Assembly: GCA_963922595.1 (NCBI GenBank)
Contig: CAWUIM010000003.1
Location: 1-64,000, forward strand
From: JAJFFW01 sp963922595
GTDB taxonomy: Bacteria > Pseudomonadota > Alphaproteobacteria > Caulobacterales > Parvularculaceae
DNA length: 64,000 bases
Direction of reading: 5' to 3'
Under the pieces are notes generated by a model. That model saw nothing but the letters and a program-made list of their open reading frames with translations, was not told where the DNA came from and did not search any database. This document shows positions 8,375 through 17,520 of this stretch, piece by piece. Position numbers and translations under genes: made by a program. Numbering within the stretch: the stretch's first letter is position 1; each line of letters opens with the position of its first letter.

Positions 8375-9322
8375 TTGGGCGACATCATTGATTTAACCAA
8401 GAGCGGCGTGAAATTCGCGGACCCTGTTCGTACTGCGAGCGGCGATCAGCGTGCGGAAGTTCGCTTCGCGCACCTCCAGACTCTCTGGATTAACACAGGC
8501 ACTCTTTGCAACATAGAGTGTGCAAATTGTTACATCGAATCGAGTCCGACCAATGATCGCCTGACTTATATCACGGCGGAAGAAGCGGGTCCGCTCATTG
8601 ATGAAGCGGTAGCGCTGGGCGCGGAGGAAATCGGTTTCACGGGCGGCGAGCCCTTCATGAATCCCGCCATGTTTTCCATGCTCGACCACGTTTTACGAAG
8701 TGACTTGCGGGCGTTGGTTTTAACAAACGCCATGCGGCCGATGATGCGCCCGCGAACGCAGGATGCTCTTGTAAAGCTTGTTGACGAATGGCCGGAGAAA
8801 CTGGCGCTGCGAGTGAGCCTTGATCATTATACCGCCGATCTACATGACAAAGAGCGCGGCGCCGGGTCATTCGATGAGGCGATGCGCGGTCTTGCCTGGC
8901 TGGCGGCCCAGGGTGCGCGCCTGAGCGTCGCTGGCCGCTCATGCTTGTCCGAGACCGAAGATGGCGCGCGCGCTGGCTATGGGGCGTTGTTTCAGCGGCA
9001 CGGCTTGCCAATCGGCGCGGCCGACCCCGCCCAACTCGTTCTCTTTCCTGAAATGGACGCCGCCGGCGACCCGCCGGAAATCACAGAGGCTTGTTGGGAT
9101 ATTCTCGGCAAGTCGCCAGATGAAATCATGTGCGCGACGAGCCGGATGGTGGTCAAACGGAAAGGCGACACCGCCCCGTCTGTGCTCGCATGCACGCTTA
9201 TTCCCTATAGCGATGAGTTTAATTTCGGCCGCACCCTCCGCGAAGCGACGACGCCAGTGAAGCTCAATCATCCAAATTGCGCGACATTTTGTGTTCTGGG
9301 CGGTTCCAATTGTTCTGCGTGA
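8375..9322 (+). CDS. Radical SAM protein with extra C-terminal cysteines
   Basis: A 315-residue radical SAM enzyme. The [4Fe-4S] motif is CNIECANC near residues 45-52 and the SAM-binding GGEP is near 91-94. The C-terminal third carries at least seven further cysteines (including VLACTL, NCATFC, SNC at the very end), suggesting an auxiliary cluster, though they do not match the SPASM pattern. The start is probably TTG at 8375 with GAGG upstream. It lies 7 bp from a DUF938 methyltransferase gene. Substrate unknown. Confidence 0.85.
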   Translation: MGDIIDLTKSGVKFADPVRTASGDQRAEVRFAHLQTLWINTGTLCNIECANCYIESSPTNDRLTYITAEEAGPLIDEAVALGAEEIGFTGGEPFMNPAMFSMLDHVLRSDLRALVLTNAMRPMMRPRTQDALVKLVDEWPEKLALRVSLDHYTADLHDKERGAGSFDEAMRGLAWLAAQGARLSVAGRSCLSETEDGARAGYGALFQRHGLPIGAADPAQLVLFPEMDAAGDPPEITEACWDILGKSPDEIMCATSRMVVKRKGDTAPSVLACTLIPYSDEFNFGRTLREATTPVKLNHPNCATFCVLGGSNCSA

Positions 9323-9329
9323 GCTGTCG

Positions 9330-9983
9330 ATGAAGAAGAAGAAAGAGATAGCGCTTGAAGAACGCGCGACAGCCGGCGAGCGCCTTTTTTCTCCGTCGGT
9401 CGCGCGAAACCGCGATGCCATTGGCTCGGTGTTGATCAAGCATGTGCCGGCGACAGGTGTCATTTTGGAAGTCGGCTCCGGCACAGGCGAACACGCGGTG
9501 CACATGGCGAAGCTCCTGCCCGGCGTTCGCTGGCTTCCCGGTGACCCGGATCCCGATTCTCGCGCATCGATCGCCGCTTGGACCGCCCATGCCGGTCTTG
9601 AAAACGTTTCTCCGCCACATTCAATCGACGTTTCCGGCGACAGATGGGACGGCATTGAGGATGGGGAGTGTTCGGGAATTGTGTCCATCAATATGATCCA
9701 CATCGCGCCGTTTTCCGCGGCGAGGGGCCTCATCGCGGGCGCTGGACGCTACCTCAAACAGGACGGCGCGCTTTTCTTGTATGGGCCGTTCTCGCGAAAC
9801 GGCCAACACACTGCCCCATCAAATGAGGACTTCGATGCGAGCCTAAAGTCACGCGATGCCGCGTGGGGCGTGCGCGATCTTGAAAACGATCTCCTCCCAT
9901 TGGCGTACGACGCCGGCTTGAAGGTCAAAACGGTCGTCGAAATGCCGGCCAACAATTTGTCGGTTATCCTCCGGAAATCGTAG
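9330..9983 (+). CDS. DUF938-family SAM-dependent methyltransferase
   Basis: A protein of 217 residues. The start at 9330 gives MKKKKEIALEERATAGERLFSPSVARN, the usual opening of DUF938 proteins; a longer frame from 9291 runs back over the radical SAM gene end. The SAM-binding motif is ILEVGSGTGEHAVHMA, with a second acidic region at GDPDPDS. The family is widespread and uncharacterised. It follows the radical SAM gene closely and is probably co-transcribed. Confidence 0.85.
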   Translation: MKKKKEIALEERATAGERLFSPSVARNRDAIGSVLIKHVPATGVILEVGSGTGEHAVHMAKLLPGVRWLPGDPDPDSRASIAAWTAHAGLENVSPPHSIDVSGDRWDGIEDGECSGIVSINMIHIAPFSAARGLIAGAGRYLKQDGALFLYGPFSRNGQHTAPSNEDFDASLKSRDAAWGVRDLENDLLPLAYDAGLKVKTVVEMPANNLSVILRKS

Positions 9984-10010
9984 TCGCCCCAATTTCGCGA
10001 TGCGAGCACA

Positions 10011-11102
10011 TCAGTTATCCGAAAAATGTTTGGATAAACGAAGCCCTTGACCCTGATAGTTTGACGATAAATCGGCGCCGTATAGCCGTTTCGGTCTCGC
10101 CAACATCCGTTCATAGACAAGCCGTGCAACCAGTTGCCCATCATCAAGCAGGAAGGGCGCGTCGTGACTGCGGACTTCAAGAACGCCCCGGCTGCGCGGG
10201 GTTTTCGCGTCAGCGGACCATCCAAAGCCCGGATCGAAAAATCCTGCATAGTGAACCCGGAATTCTCCGAGGCCGGTATTAATCGGCGTCATCTCGGCGG
10301 CGTTCTCCGGCGGCACCAGCAAATGCTCTTTTGACCGCAGAATGTAAAATTCATCCGGATCAAGAATGATGCTATTCGTTGCGGCGGGTTGAATCGCTTC
10401 AAAGAAATCATCAGCGTTGAGAGCGCCGCGTTTGTCGACGTCAATGAGACCGGAATGCCGCCGGGCGCGCCATCCAATGGGACCCCCGGACCGAGAAGTC
10501 AGGTCAATCCGGACCCCAATACCGTCATCGATATCCGCATCACGATCAATCAGAGGCGTGTTTTGGTGAAGCGCCTTCAGTGATTGATCGTCCAATTGCG
10601 GGCGACCCTTTTTGAGGCGCAATTGATTGAGGCTTGATCCGCGCCGAACCAGAATTGAAAAGGTGCGTGGGCTGATTTCCGCATATAAGGGGCCAGCATA
10701 ACCAGGCGGCGTTTCATCAAACGTGGCGCCGCCATCGACGACCATGCGTACAAAGACATCAATGCGCCCGGTTGAACTCTTGGGGTTCGCGCAAGCCGTG
10801 ATGTCAGCAGGGAGATTAAGCGACTCATTTAATTCAACGAGATAAACGCAGCCGCGCTCAAGCACGGCGCCGTCGCCGAGCGCTATTTCATGCATGGCGA
10901 GGCCGTCATGAAGCCGCGCCGCCACATTTTTGCTCCCCGATGGCAGAAACGACGCGCGCACGCGCCAGGCGCGCTCGCCCAAAGTCAGATCAAGGCTCGC
11001 AGGCTGAATTTGGTCAGGACTTAGAGCGCCGCCGCTCTTGATCTGACCTTCGTCAATCAGACCTTGAATGGCTGCATCTGGAAGAACGCCCGTTTCAGTC
11101 AT
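10011..11102 (-). CDS. dcd: 2'-deoxycytidine 5'-triphosphate deaminase, double-domain form
   Basis: Deaminates dCTP to dUTP for thymidylate synthesis. At 363 residues it is about twice the E. coli enzyme, the duplicated form common in alphaproteobacteria, with two dUTPase-like folds. Visible motifs include IQPASLDLTLG near residue 32, NPKSSTGRIDVF near 107 and, in the second half, INTGLGEFRVHYAGFFDPGFG, the family's active-site region. It is divergent from apaG. Confidence 0.92.
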   Translation of the reverse strand: MTETGVLPDAAIQGLIDEGQIKSGGALSPDQIQPASLDLTLGERAWRVRASFLPSGSKNVAARLHDGLAMHEIALGDGAVLERGCVYLVELNESLNLPADITACANPKSSTGRIDVFVRMVVDGGATFDETPPGYAGPLYAEISPRTFSILVRRGSSLNQLRLKKGRPQLDDQSLKALHQNTPLIDRDADIDDGIGVRIDLTSRSGGPIGWRARRHSGLIDVDKRGALNADDFFEAIQPAATNSIILDPDEFYILRSKEHLLVPPENAAEMTPINTGLGEFRVHYAGFFDPGFGWSADAKTPRSRGVLEVRSHDAPFLLDDGQLVARLVYERMLARPKRLYGADLSSNYQGQGLRLSKHFSDN

Positions 11103-11209
11103 GTTCCGCTTCCGCAGGTTGAATTATCGGTCAAAAATAAGCATTTCACGGCAGTAAAAATGATCATATATTTCAATTCAGGGGAAATTGGTAAGGTTGG
11201 AGTTTCATC

Positions 11210-11602
11210 ATGTATGAAGAGGTGACCCGCGGCATAAAAGTCAGCGTCGTCCCGAATTATCTGGAGAAGCAATCGAACCCTGAGGATGGACGATTCGTGT
11301 GGTCTTACACAGTGCGGATCGACAATGATTCAGAAGATATCGTTCAACTCCGCACGCGTTATTGGCGAATCACCGACGCCGAAGGCGTAACCGAAGAAGT
11401 CCAAGGGGACGGCGTCGTTGGCGAGCAACCGACAATCTATCCTGGTGAGCGTTTTGAATATACGTCGGGCGCACCATTGCCGACGCCGTCAGGCCTAATG
11501 GTCGGCCGCTACCGGATGGAAACACCGCAAGGCCAGGCCTTTGACGTGGCGATCCCCGCATTCTCGCTCGACAGTCCCTACGAAACGCGCCAAGTCCATT
11601 AG
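11210..11602 (+). CDS. apaG: ApaG-domain protein (Co2+/Mg2+ efflux family)
   Basis: A protein of 130 residues made of one fibronectin-like ApaG domain: VSVVPNYLEKQSNPEDGRFVWSY, RTRYWRITD, the glycine-rich VQGDGVVGEQPTIYPGE and GRYRMETPQG. The family name comes from effects on cobalt resistance in enteric bacteria; molecular function remains uncertain. It lies 32 bp before trkH on the same strand and may be co-transcribed. Confidence 0.95.
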   Translation: MYEEVTRGIKVSVVPNYLEKQSNPEDGRFVWSYTVRIDNDSEDIVQLRTRYWRITDAEGVTEEVQGDGVVGEQPTIYPGERFEYTSGAPLPTPSGLMVGRYRMETPQGQAFDVAIPAFSLDSPYETRQVH

Positions 11603-11634
11603 GTCCGATCGCAAGTAAAGGCTAAGCCGCCAGG

Positions 11635-13107
11635 ATGCCGAATTTTCGTCCAGTCGTGCTGGTGACGGGTGCGCTTGTCGCCGCCCTCGGCGTTCTGATG
11701 CTCGCGCCGCTCGCCGCAAACCTGCTTGCTGAGAGTTCTGAACACAGGGCGGACTGGGCGTCGTTCGCCACGTCATCAATCATATGTCTTTTTGTAGGCG
11801 GCGGGGCCATGGCGGCAAGCTGGGGTCAAATCGAGTCGATCAGTGTACGTCAGGGTTTTCTGTTGACGGCCACAAGTTGGGTCGCGCTGGCCGCCTTCGC
11901 CGCCTTACCCCTGCGCATCGGCGCGCTTGAGCTTTCCTATACGGATGCTTTTTTTGAAGCGATGTCCGGCATCACGACTACCGGTTCGACTGTCATTGTC
12001 GGTCTTGATTTCGCGCCCCCTGGCGCATTGCTATGGCGTTCAATGTTGCAGTGGCTCGGCGGCGTCGGCGTCATCATCATGGCGTTCGCCGTTCTTCCGG
12101 CGTTGCGTGTGGGCGGGATGCAGATTTTTAAAAGTGAAGCCTGGGATACGTCGGAGAAATTTATTGCGAACGCCGCGCAATATTCGATCGCGCTCACAGG
12201 CATCTATGCATTTTTCACGACCTTGTGCTTCATGATTCTTTGGGCGTTCGGAATGCCCGCGTTCGACGCCGCCAATCACGCAATGACAACGGTCGCCACG
12301 GGTGGTTTCTCAACGCGGGACGCCTCGCTTGGCGCTTTCCTTTCGATGGGCAATGCGCCGCTTGATCTGATCGTCTCCGCTTTCATGATCGTCGGCAGCC
12401 TACCCTTTGGACTTTTCTTGGTGGCTTTACTCCGCGGCGACTTGAACCGCCTGTTCGCCGACAGTCAGGTTCAATTCTTTTTGTCGATTGTGATCGGCTT
12501 AATCGCGATTATGTTCTGGTATGTTTTTGTACGGTTCGAAATCGATCTGTTTACAGCGTTTCGTCTGGCGACATTTAACGTCATTTCGATATTGACCGGC
12601 ACGGGATACGCGACGACGGATTATGGATCGTGGGGGCCTTTCGCCATTGGCTTTTTCTTCTGCATCATGTTTATCGGCGGCTGTGCGGGCTCAACGTCAT
12701 GCGGGTTAAAAATTTTTCGCTTTCAAGTAGCCCTGGCTGCGATGCGCGTTTACGCCCGCCGTCTCGCACATCCGAACGGGGTTTTTGTGGCGAGATATAA
12801 CGGGCAGCCCCTGACGAATGACGTTTTCATTTCGGTCTTAAGCTTTTTCTTCGTCTACTTCGGATCCTTCGCAACGCTTTCTGTTGTTTTGTCAGGCTTC
12901 GGCCTTGACCCGTTGACGGCGATTTCTGCGGCCGGCACAGCGATCGCCAATGTCGGTCCTGGGCTCGGCGACGTTATTGGTCCATCGGGAAACTTTGAGA
13001 GCCTGCCTGACTTAGCGAAATGGAGCATAGCAATCGGCATGTTGTTTGGGCGTCTTGAATTCTTTACGCTCCTTGTGTTGTTTTCGCCGAGTTTTTGGCG
13101 ACAGTAA
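11635..13107 (+). CDS. trkH: TrkH-family potassium transporter subunit
   Basis: The membrane channel subunit of low-affinity K+ uptake, normally gated by cytoplasmic TrkA (not in this window). It has 490 residues and about ten hydrophobic segments. The four pore-loop filters are visible: MSGITTTGSTV, MTTVATGGFST, LTGTGYATTDYG and IANVGPGLGD. The internal CGLKIFRF segment is typical of the family. Confidence 0.94.
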   Translation: MPNFRPVVLVTGALVAALGVLMLAPLAANLLAESSEHRADWASFATSSIICLFVGGGAMAASWGQIESISVRQGFLLTATSWVALAAFAALPLRIGALELSYTDAFFEAMSGITTTGSTVIVGLDFAPPGALLWRSMLQWLGGVGVIIMAFAVLPALRVGGMQIFKSEAWDTSEKFIANAAQYSIALTGIYAFFTTLCFMILWAFGMPAFDAANHAMTTVATGGFSTRDASLGAFLSMGNAPLDLIVSAFMIVGSLPFGLFLVALLRGDLNRLFADSQVQFFLSIVIGLIAIMFWYVFVRFEIDLFTAFRLATFNVISILTGTGYATTDYGSWGPFAIGFFFCIMFIGGCAGSTSCGLKIFRFQVALAAMRVYARRLAHPNGVFVARYNGQPLTNDVFISVLSFFFVYFGSFATLSVVLSGFGLDPLTAISAAGTAIANVGPGLGDVIGPSGNFESLPDLAKWSIAIGMLFGRLEFFTLLVLFSPSFWRQ

Positions 13108-13155
13108 TGCGCGCGGCATTCGGCGAGCGCGCTTAGGTGAGGGAGCTAGATTAAT

Positions 13156-13722
13156 TTGAAACCGCGCGTTTATCATTCATTCCGCAGCCCTTATTCGCGT
13201 CTTGGCCTTCATCGGGTGGCGCGGGCGGGACTTGATATTGACCTCATTCCCTTCACGGGTCCGCCGGACGGCGTTCCATTTAATGATCCCCTCCAGAATA
13301 AACCGAAGCTCGCCTACTATGCGATGGATGCGCCGCGGATGACCATGAAGATGGGATTGCCGATTGCGATGCCGGATCCTTTTGACGTCGATTTCGACTT
13401 TGCGAACAGGGCGCTTGTCCTCGCTTCAAGAAGCGGGAACGGGTTGCATTTTGCATTGGCGGTAAGCGACGCCCGTTGGGGCGCCGGAAAAAATGTCGCC
13501 CAGCTTCCGGTCCTTGAAGAATGCGCGCGGGCAGCGGGCCTGGCGCCAGGTTTCATCGCTGAGGCGCAAGACAATGACGATGTCATAGCCGAGATGACCC
13601 GCCATCGAGAACAGATAGAAGACGATCAGGTGTTCGGCGTGCCTTTCGCCGTATACGGCGCCGCCAAATATTGGGGCCATGACCGGTTCGACCTTTTGAT
13701 CGACGATGTTCGCCGATCCTGA
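13156..13722 (+). CDS. DsbA-fold isomerase, 2-hydroxychromene-2-carboxylate isomerase family
   Basis: A thioredoxin-fold protein of 188 residues beginning YHSFRSPYSRLG, where the serine of the SPYS loop replaces the CXXC of DsbA, as in glutathione-dependent HCCA isomerases and kappa-class GSTs. The C-terminal VFGVPFAVYGAAKYWGHDRFDLL is the usual family ending. The start is TTG at 13156, with GAGGGAG upstream. Its true substrate is not predictable, and no naphthalene pathway is nearby. Confidence 0.85.
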   Translation: MKPRVYHSFRSPYSRLGLHRVARAGLDIDLIPFTGPPDGVPFNDPLQNKPKLAYYAMDAPRMTMKMGLPIAMPDPFDVDFDFANRALVLASRSGNGLHFALAVSDARWGAGKNVAQLPVLEECARAAGLAPGFIAEAQDNDDVIAEMTRHREQIEDDQVFGVPFAVYGAAKYWGHDRFDLLIDDVRRS

Positions 13723-13725
13723 CGC

Positions 13726-14607
13726 TTAGAGACTGCTGGTTTGGAATGTATCGCAGCGGTTCACGTCGCCGGTCGAGTAGCCGGTCTGAAACCAGCGCAT
13801 GCGTTGTTCAGACGATCCGTGCGTGAATGTGTGAGGTTGCACCTTGCGCCCCGCTTGACGCTGCAAAGCGTCATCGCCGATCGCCGCCGCGGCGCGTAAG
13901 CCCTCTTCGATATCGCCCGGATCGAGAATATCTGTTCGCCTCGCATCATGCGCCCAGATGCCTGCATAACAATCCGCTTGTAATTCCATCCGGACTTGCA
14001 GCGCGTTTTGATCGACCTTGCTCGCGCGCGACTGCGCCTGCCGGACCTCGGCCGATGTTCCTGTAATTGTCTGAACATGATGGCCGACCTCATGAGCGAT
14101 CACATAAGCGCCCGCGAAGTCGCCGGGCGCGCCAAACCGTTGCGAGAGTTCGCCGAAAAAGCTCGTGTCGAGATAAACCTTTTGATCAGCTGGGCAATAA
14201 AATGGACCGGATGCGGAGGAAGCAAAGCCACACGCCGTGTTCACTTGCCCTGTAAAGAGTTTTAACGCCGGCGCCTGATATTGCTGCCCAGCGCTTTGGA
14301 AGATGCGTCCCCAAGTATCTTCCGTTTCGGCGAGGATGACAGCGACGAATTTGTACTCGTCATCATTCGCCGCGGTCTGTTGGCCGGATGGCGGCGCGCC
14401 GGATTGGCCGGAAAGGAGTGCCATCGGATTGACGCCTATCGCGGTAAGGGCGAAGAAACCGACTGCCAGAAATACAATCCCACGAATGCCGAACCGGCCT
14501 ACGATCAAGCGGAGCAGCATGATAATGAGCCCGCCCCCGGCCACGGTGGCCGCGCCGCGCGCATCCTCGACATTCGTGCTTTCCCGCCGTCCCCGCCATT
14601 TGACCAT
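13726..14607 (-). CDS. Neutral zinc metallopeptidase, YpfJ family
   Basis: A 293-residue protein with an N-terminal membrane segment (about 25-62), a short linker and a metallopeptidase domain bearing the zincin motif HEVGHH near residue 170. The third ligand is probably the glutamate in RMELQADCYAG. It opens MVKWRGRRESTNVEDARG, as YpfJ homologues do. It is probably anchored in the inner membrane facing the periplasm. It is convergent with the DsbA-fold gene, with 3 bp between stops. Confidence 0.92.
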   Translation of the reverse strand: MVKWRGRRESTNVEDARGAATVAGGGLIIMLLRLIVGRFGIRGIVFLAVGFFALTAIGVNPMALLSGQSGAPPSGQQTAANDDEYKFVAVILAETEDTWGRIFQSAGQQYQAPALKLFTGQVNTACGFASSASGPFYCPADQKVYLDTSFFGELSQRFGAPGDFAGAYVIAHEVGHHVQTITGTSAEVRQAQSRASKVDQNALQVRMELQADCYAGIWAHDARRTDILDPGDIEEGLRAAAAIGDDALQRQAGRKVQPHTFTHGSSEQRMRWFQTGYSTGDVNRCDTFQTSSL

Positions 14608-14697
14608 GCCGGCCTCCTTATTTTCCCCACGCCAAAGCTGTTGTTATCGCTAATGGCGCACAAAGTGTCGAGACCCTTGTGGCGGGCGGCGGAGGGT

Positions 14698-15960
14698 TTA
14701 GGGGCTTGGGGCGGCGGCCTGTATTGAAGCGGGCGATCGTCGGCGGAACGACGTTAAAGTTCCAGGATAGTCATGTTCAATGCGCCGGAAAACACCAGCG
14801 GCGACGAGCGCAACGCACAAGAACCCGAAGCTGACGCCGGCCTCTTGGCCCTTGCCGGGCATCATCATCGGCCCGATAAACATGAGCGCCAGCGATATTT
14901 CCTCAAAGCGGAGCCATCCTTTCTCAAGGCCTCGTTTCGCGAGCACGGCGACGGGGAACGCGAGAATGATCATTTCGTAGTAATAGGCGTAGGGCGCGAC
15001 AAAAAATACGGCGGCGCACAAAGCGGCCGCGCGCAACTCCGTATCGGGAACGATTCGCCAAACCCTTATGATCGCGGCAATTGCTAGCATTGCGGTGACG
15101 GCGTGGAAGATCGCCGAAATCTGGTATGGTGCGCCAGCATAGCGCAACCAAGCATATGGCGTCGCCATCTTGAATAGCGGCATGATGGCATCCTTTACGC
15201 GTTGCGACGCTTCGTCGGCGCCATCGAGGAAGGCTTGCCAGATATCGAGACCCAAGAGCCCTGTCGTAATCGCGCAAAGAAAAACTGTGAAACCGGCCGC
15301 AGAGAAAAACGATCGCCAATGACCGCCGGCCAGATATGCAAATGGCAAAAGCACGCCAAGCTGTGGTTTGACGGTAAGCAACGCGGCTGCCGCCCCTGCC
15401 AGAAACGGACGCGTCCGCGCGTTCAGTGTCGCAACGATGAGAAGGGCGGCGGTAAAAAAACCATTCTGCCCGGTTATCACGCCATGAAAAAAGGTGGGTG
15501 CGGCGAGGATCACGAATAGAAATAGCCAACTGAAACCTGTGAGGCGCAATGTCGCCAGATAAAGCGCCGCCATGCCGCCGGTCCAGACAATGTAGCCCTG
15601 TATAAAGGGCATAAGCGCCAAGGGTGCGATCAACAGAAAATATGTGGGCGGATATTGCCAGAAAAGCGTATAGCTATCGCGCGGCGGACCGACGGCGAGA
15701 AGGTGCTCCTGGAAGTACTCTGCGTCATAGGTTTTCTCGGCATCGCCCTCGTGAAGCGCGACGGAGGCGCCGTAAAACGCCACATAGTCACCACCAACAG
15801 GGGAGCCGGCTGGAAAAATATTCTCGCGCGACTGGGAGAATTGGATGATCGAGACGCCGACCGCGATGGAGAGTAACAGTCCGCAAATGAAAATAATGCG
15901 GGGTGGCGTTAACCGATACCGCGACCAATCGATTTCAGAAAGTACGCTCTGTCCATACAT
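14698..15960 (-). CDS. Polytopic glycosyltransferase, DUF2029 / GT87-like
   Basis: About 420 residues with roughly ten membrane segments, in the style of GT-C transferases that take sugar from a polyprenyl phosphate donor. The early segment GDYVAFYGASVALHEGDAEKTYD carries the acidic residue expected in the first periplasmic loop, and AALLTVKPQLGVLLPFAYL is the typical DUF2029 core. The start at 15960 avoids a 52-residue extension that would cross the divergent promoter. It pairs with the divergent GT2 and GtrA genes, which would supply and flip the lipid-linked sugar. Confidence 0.85.
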   Translation of the reverse strand: MYGQSVLSEIDWSRYRLTPPRIIFICGLLLSIAVGVSIIQFSQSRENIFPAGSPVGGDYVAFYGASVALHEGDAEKTYDAEYFQEHLLAVGPPRDSYTLFWQYPPTYFLLIAPLALMPFIQGYIVWTGGMAALYLATLRLTGFSWLFLFVILAAPTFFHGVITGQNGFFTAALLIVATLNARTRPFLAGAAAALLTVKPQLGVLLPFAYLAGGHWRSFFSAAGFTVFLCAITTGLLGLDIWQAFLDGADEASQRVKDAIMPLFKMATPYAWLRYAGAPYQISAIFHAVTAMLAIAAIIRVWRIVPDTELRAAALCAAVFFVAPYAYYYEMIILAFPVAVLAKRGLEKGWLRFEEISLALMFIGPMMMPGKGQEAGVSFGFLCVALVAAGVFRRIEHDYPGTLTSFRRRSPASIQAAAPSP

Positions 15961-16033
15961 GGTTAGGAAATTAACTTTATTGCTTAAAAAAATTATTAGC
16001 GCCGCCGTGCCGAGCAACGGCGAAGAGGTGAAC

Positions 16034-17062
16034 GTGTCGCCAAATATTACTGAGTCATTAACGCCGCGAACGGATGAAAGGCCTAGTCTTCTCTCGATCG
16101 TTTGCCCGGCGTACAATGAAGCGGACGGGCTATTGGACTTTCACCGCGCCATTCGTAAGTCGATGGCGGCGATTGAGCAGTCGTTCGAAGTCGTGTTCGT
16201 GAACGACGGATCCACAGATCAAACACTATCGCTGATGAAGGAACTGCGCGCTCGCCACGCCAATACAACTATTGTCGATCTGAGCAGAAACTTTGGCAAG
16301 GAGATCGCATTAACCGCGGGGCTCGACGCCGCGGTCGGGGATGCTGTTATTGCTATTGACGCCGACCTTCAGGACCCGCCACACGTAATCGCTGAACTCA
16401 TCGAGGGGTGGCGTGAAGGATATGACGTCGTCTACGCTCAACGCCGTGAGCGGCATGGGGAGAGCTGGCTGAAGAAAGCGACAGCGTCAGCGTTTTATCG
16501 CCTCATGCGGCGAGCCGGACCGGTGGGATTGCCGGAAAATGTCGGTGACTTCCGATTGATGAGCCGAAAAGCAGTTGACGCTGTTTGTGAGATGCGCGAG
16601 CGGCACCGCTTCATGAAGGGCGTCTTCGCCTGGGTGGGATTTCCCTCAAAGGCGGTTCTCTATGACCGCGCGCCCCGCGCCGCTGGCGAGACAAAGTGGA
16701 ATTATTGGAAGTTATGGAACCTGTCGATTGAAGGGATCACATCCTCAACCCTGGCTCCATTGAAAATTTCGACCTATTTGGGTTTTGCGACGGCCGGATT
16801 TGCGTTCCTAACAGCGATATTCTTCATGGTAAAGACGATACTTTTCGGTGATTCCGTTCAGGGATTTCCAACCTTGATTATTGTCATGCTTTTTCTTGGC
16901 GGGATTCAGCTAAGCGTTCTTGGAGTGATCGGCGAATATCTCGGCCGCATCTTTAACGAAACGAAGAACCGGCCGCTTTACTTCGCTAATCACGTGTATC
17001 CGTCAGAATGTGAAGCACCGTCGGCGGTCCCGCGCATGACGGAAGTTCAACGGAGCGCTTAA
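16034..17062 (+). CDS. GT2 polyprenyl-phosphate glycosyltransferase, GtrB/DPM1-like
   Basis: Transfers a sugar to polyprenyl phosphate on the cytoplasmic face. The GT-A domain has VCPAYNEADGL, FVNDGSTDQTL and the metal-binding DADLQDPP; the tail has two membrane helices ending ILVMLFLGG-like sequence and GVIGEYLGRIFNETKNRP, typical of GtrB/ArnC relatives. The GTG at 16034 is chosen because GAAGAGG precedes it; a longer frame from 15845 would overlap the divergent GT87 gene. A GtrA flippase gene begins 5 bp after its stop. Confidence 0.9.
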   Translation: MSPNITESLTPRTDERPSLLSIVCPAYNEADGLLDFHRAIRKSMAAIEQSFEVVFVNDGSTDQTLSLMKELRARHANTTIVDLSRNFGKEIALTAGLDAAVGDAVIAIDADLQDPPHVIAELIEGWREGYDVVYAQRRERHGESWLKKATASAFYRLMRRAGPVGLPENVGDFRLMSRKAVDAVCEMRERHRFMKGVFAWVGFPSKAVLYDRAPRAAGETKWNYWKLWNLSIEGITSSTLAPLKISTYLGFATAGFAFLTAIFFMVKTILFGDSVQGFPTLIIVMLFLGGIQLSVLGVIGEYLGRIFNETKNRPLYFANHVYPSECEAPSAVPRMTEVQRSA

Positions 17063-17067
17063 CCGCC

Positions 17068-17511
17068 GTGCTCGCATTTCTGCGAACCCGCATTTCCCAT
17101 GCGCATCGCCGGCAAATGGCGCTCTTCGGCAGCGTGGGATTGCTGTGTACGGTGACGGATCTGGTCCTTTATTCCGGCTTTGTTGCGATTGGTATCGCCC
17201 CGGTGGTCGCAAATTTGATGTCGTTTTTGACGGCCAACGTCCAGGGATACTTGCTCAACAGCACCCTCACTTTTCGGCGTGAAGGAAAGCACCGCGCTTT
17301 GTCATTCAAAGGCTATGGAAAATTCCTCGTCGGCTATCTGCTGGCGCTATGCCTTTCGACCTTGATCATATGGTTATCAGCATCGGCGGTCGGCGCAATC
17401 GGCGCAAAAATTCTGGCGATTGGCGCAACAGCCTTTTGGAATTACTGTTTTAGCGCCTTCTTTGTTTTTCGTGAGCCGAAACAGCCCCGTAGACCATCCG
17501 AATCGGCGTAA
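17068..17511 (+). CDS. GtrA-family flippase-like protein
   Basis: A small membrane protein of 147 residues with four membrane segments, starting at a GTG. The first helix region FGSVGLLCTVTDLVLYSGF and the ending NYCFSAFFVF are family hallmarks. GtrA proteins are thought to flip polyprenyl-linked monosaccharides across the inner membrane. Tight coupling to the GT2 gene supports that role here. Confidence 0.9.
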   Translation: MLAFLRTRISHAHRRQMALFGSVGLLCTVTDLVLYSGFVAIGIAPVVANLMSFLTANVQGYLLNSTLTFRREGKHRALSFKGYGKFLVGYLLALCLSTLIIWLSASAVGAIGAKILAIGATAFWNYCFSAFFVFREPKQPRRPSESA

Positions 17512-17520
17512 TGTTCATGA

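Noticed and set aside
15961..16116. 52-residue N-terminal extension of the GT87-like protein
   Set aside because: It would cover the divergent promoter and the start of the GT2 gene; the ATG at 15960 fits the first membrane segment.
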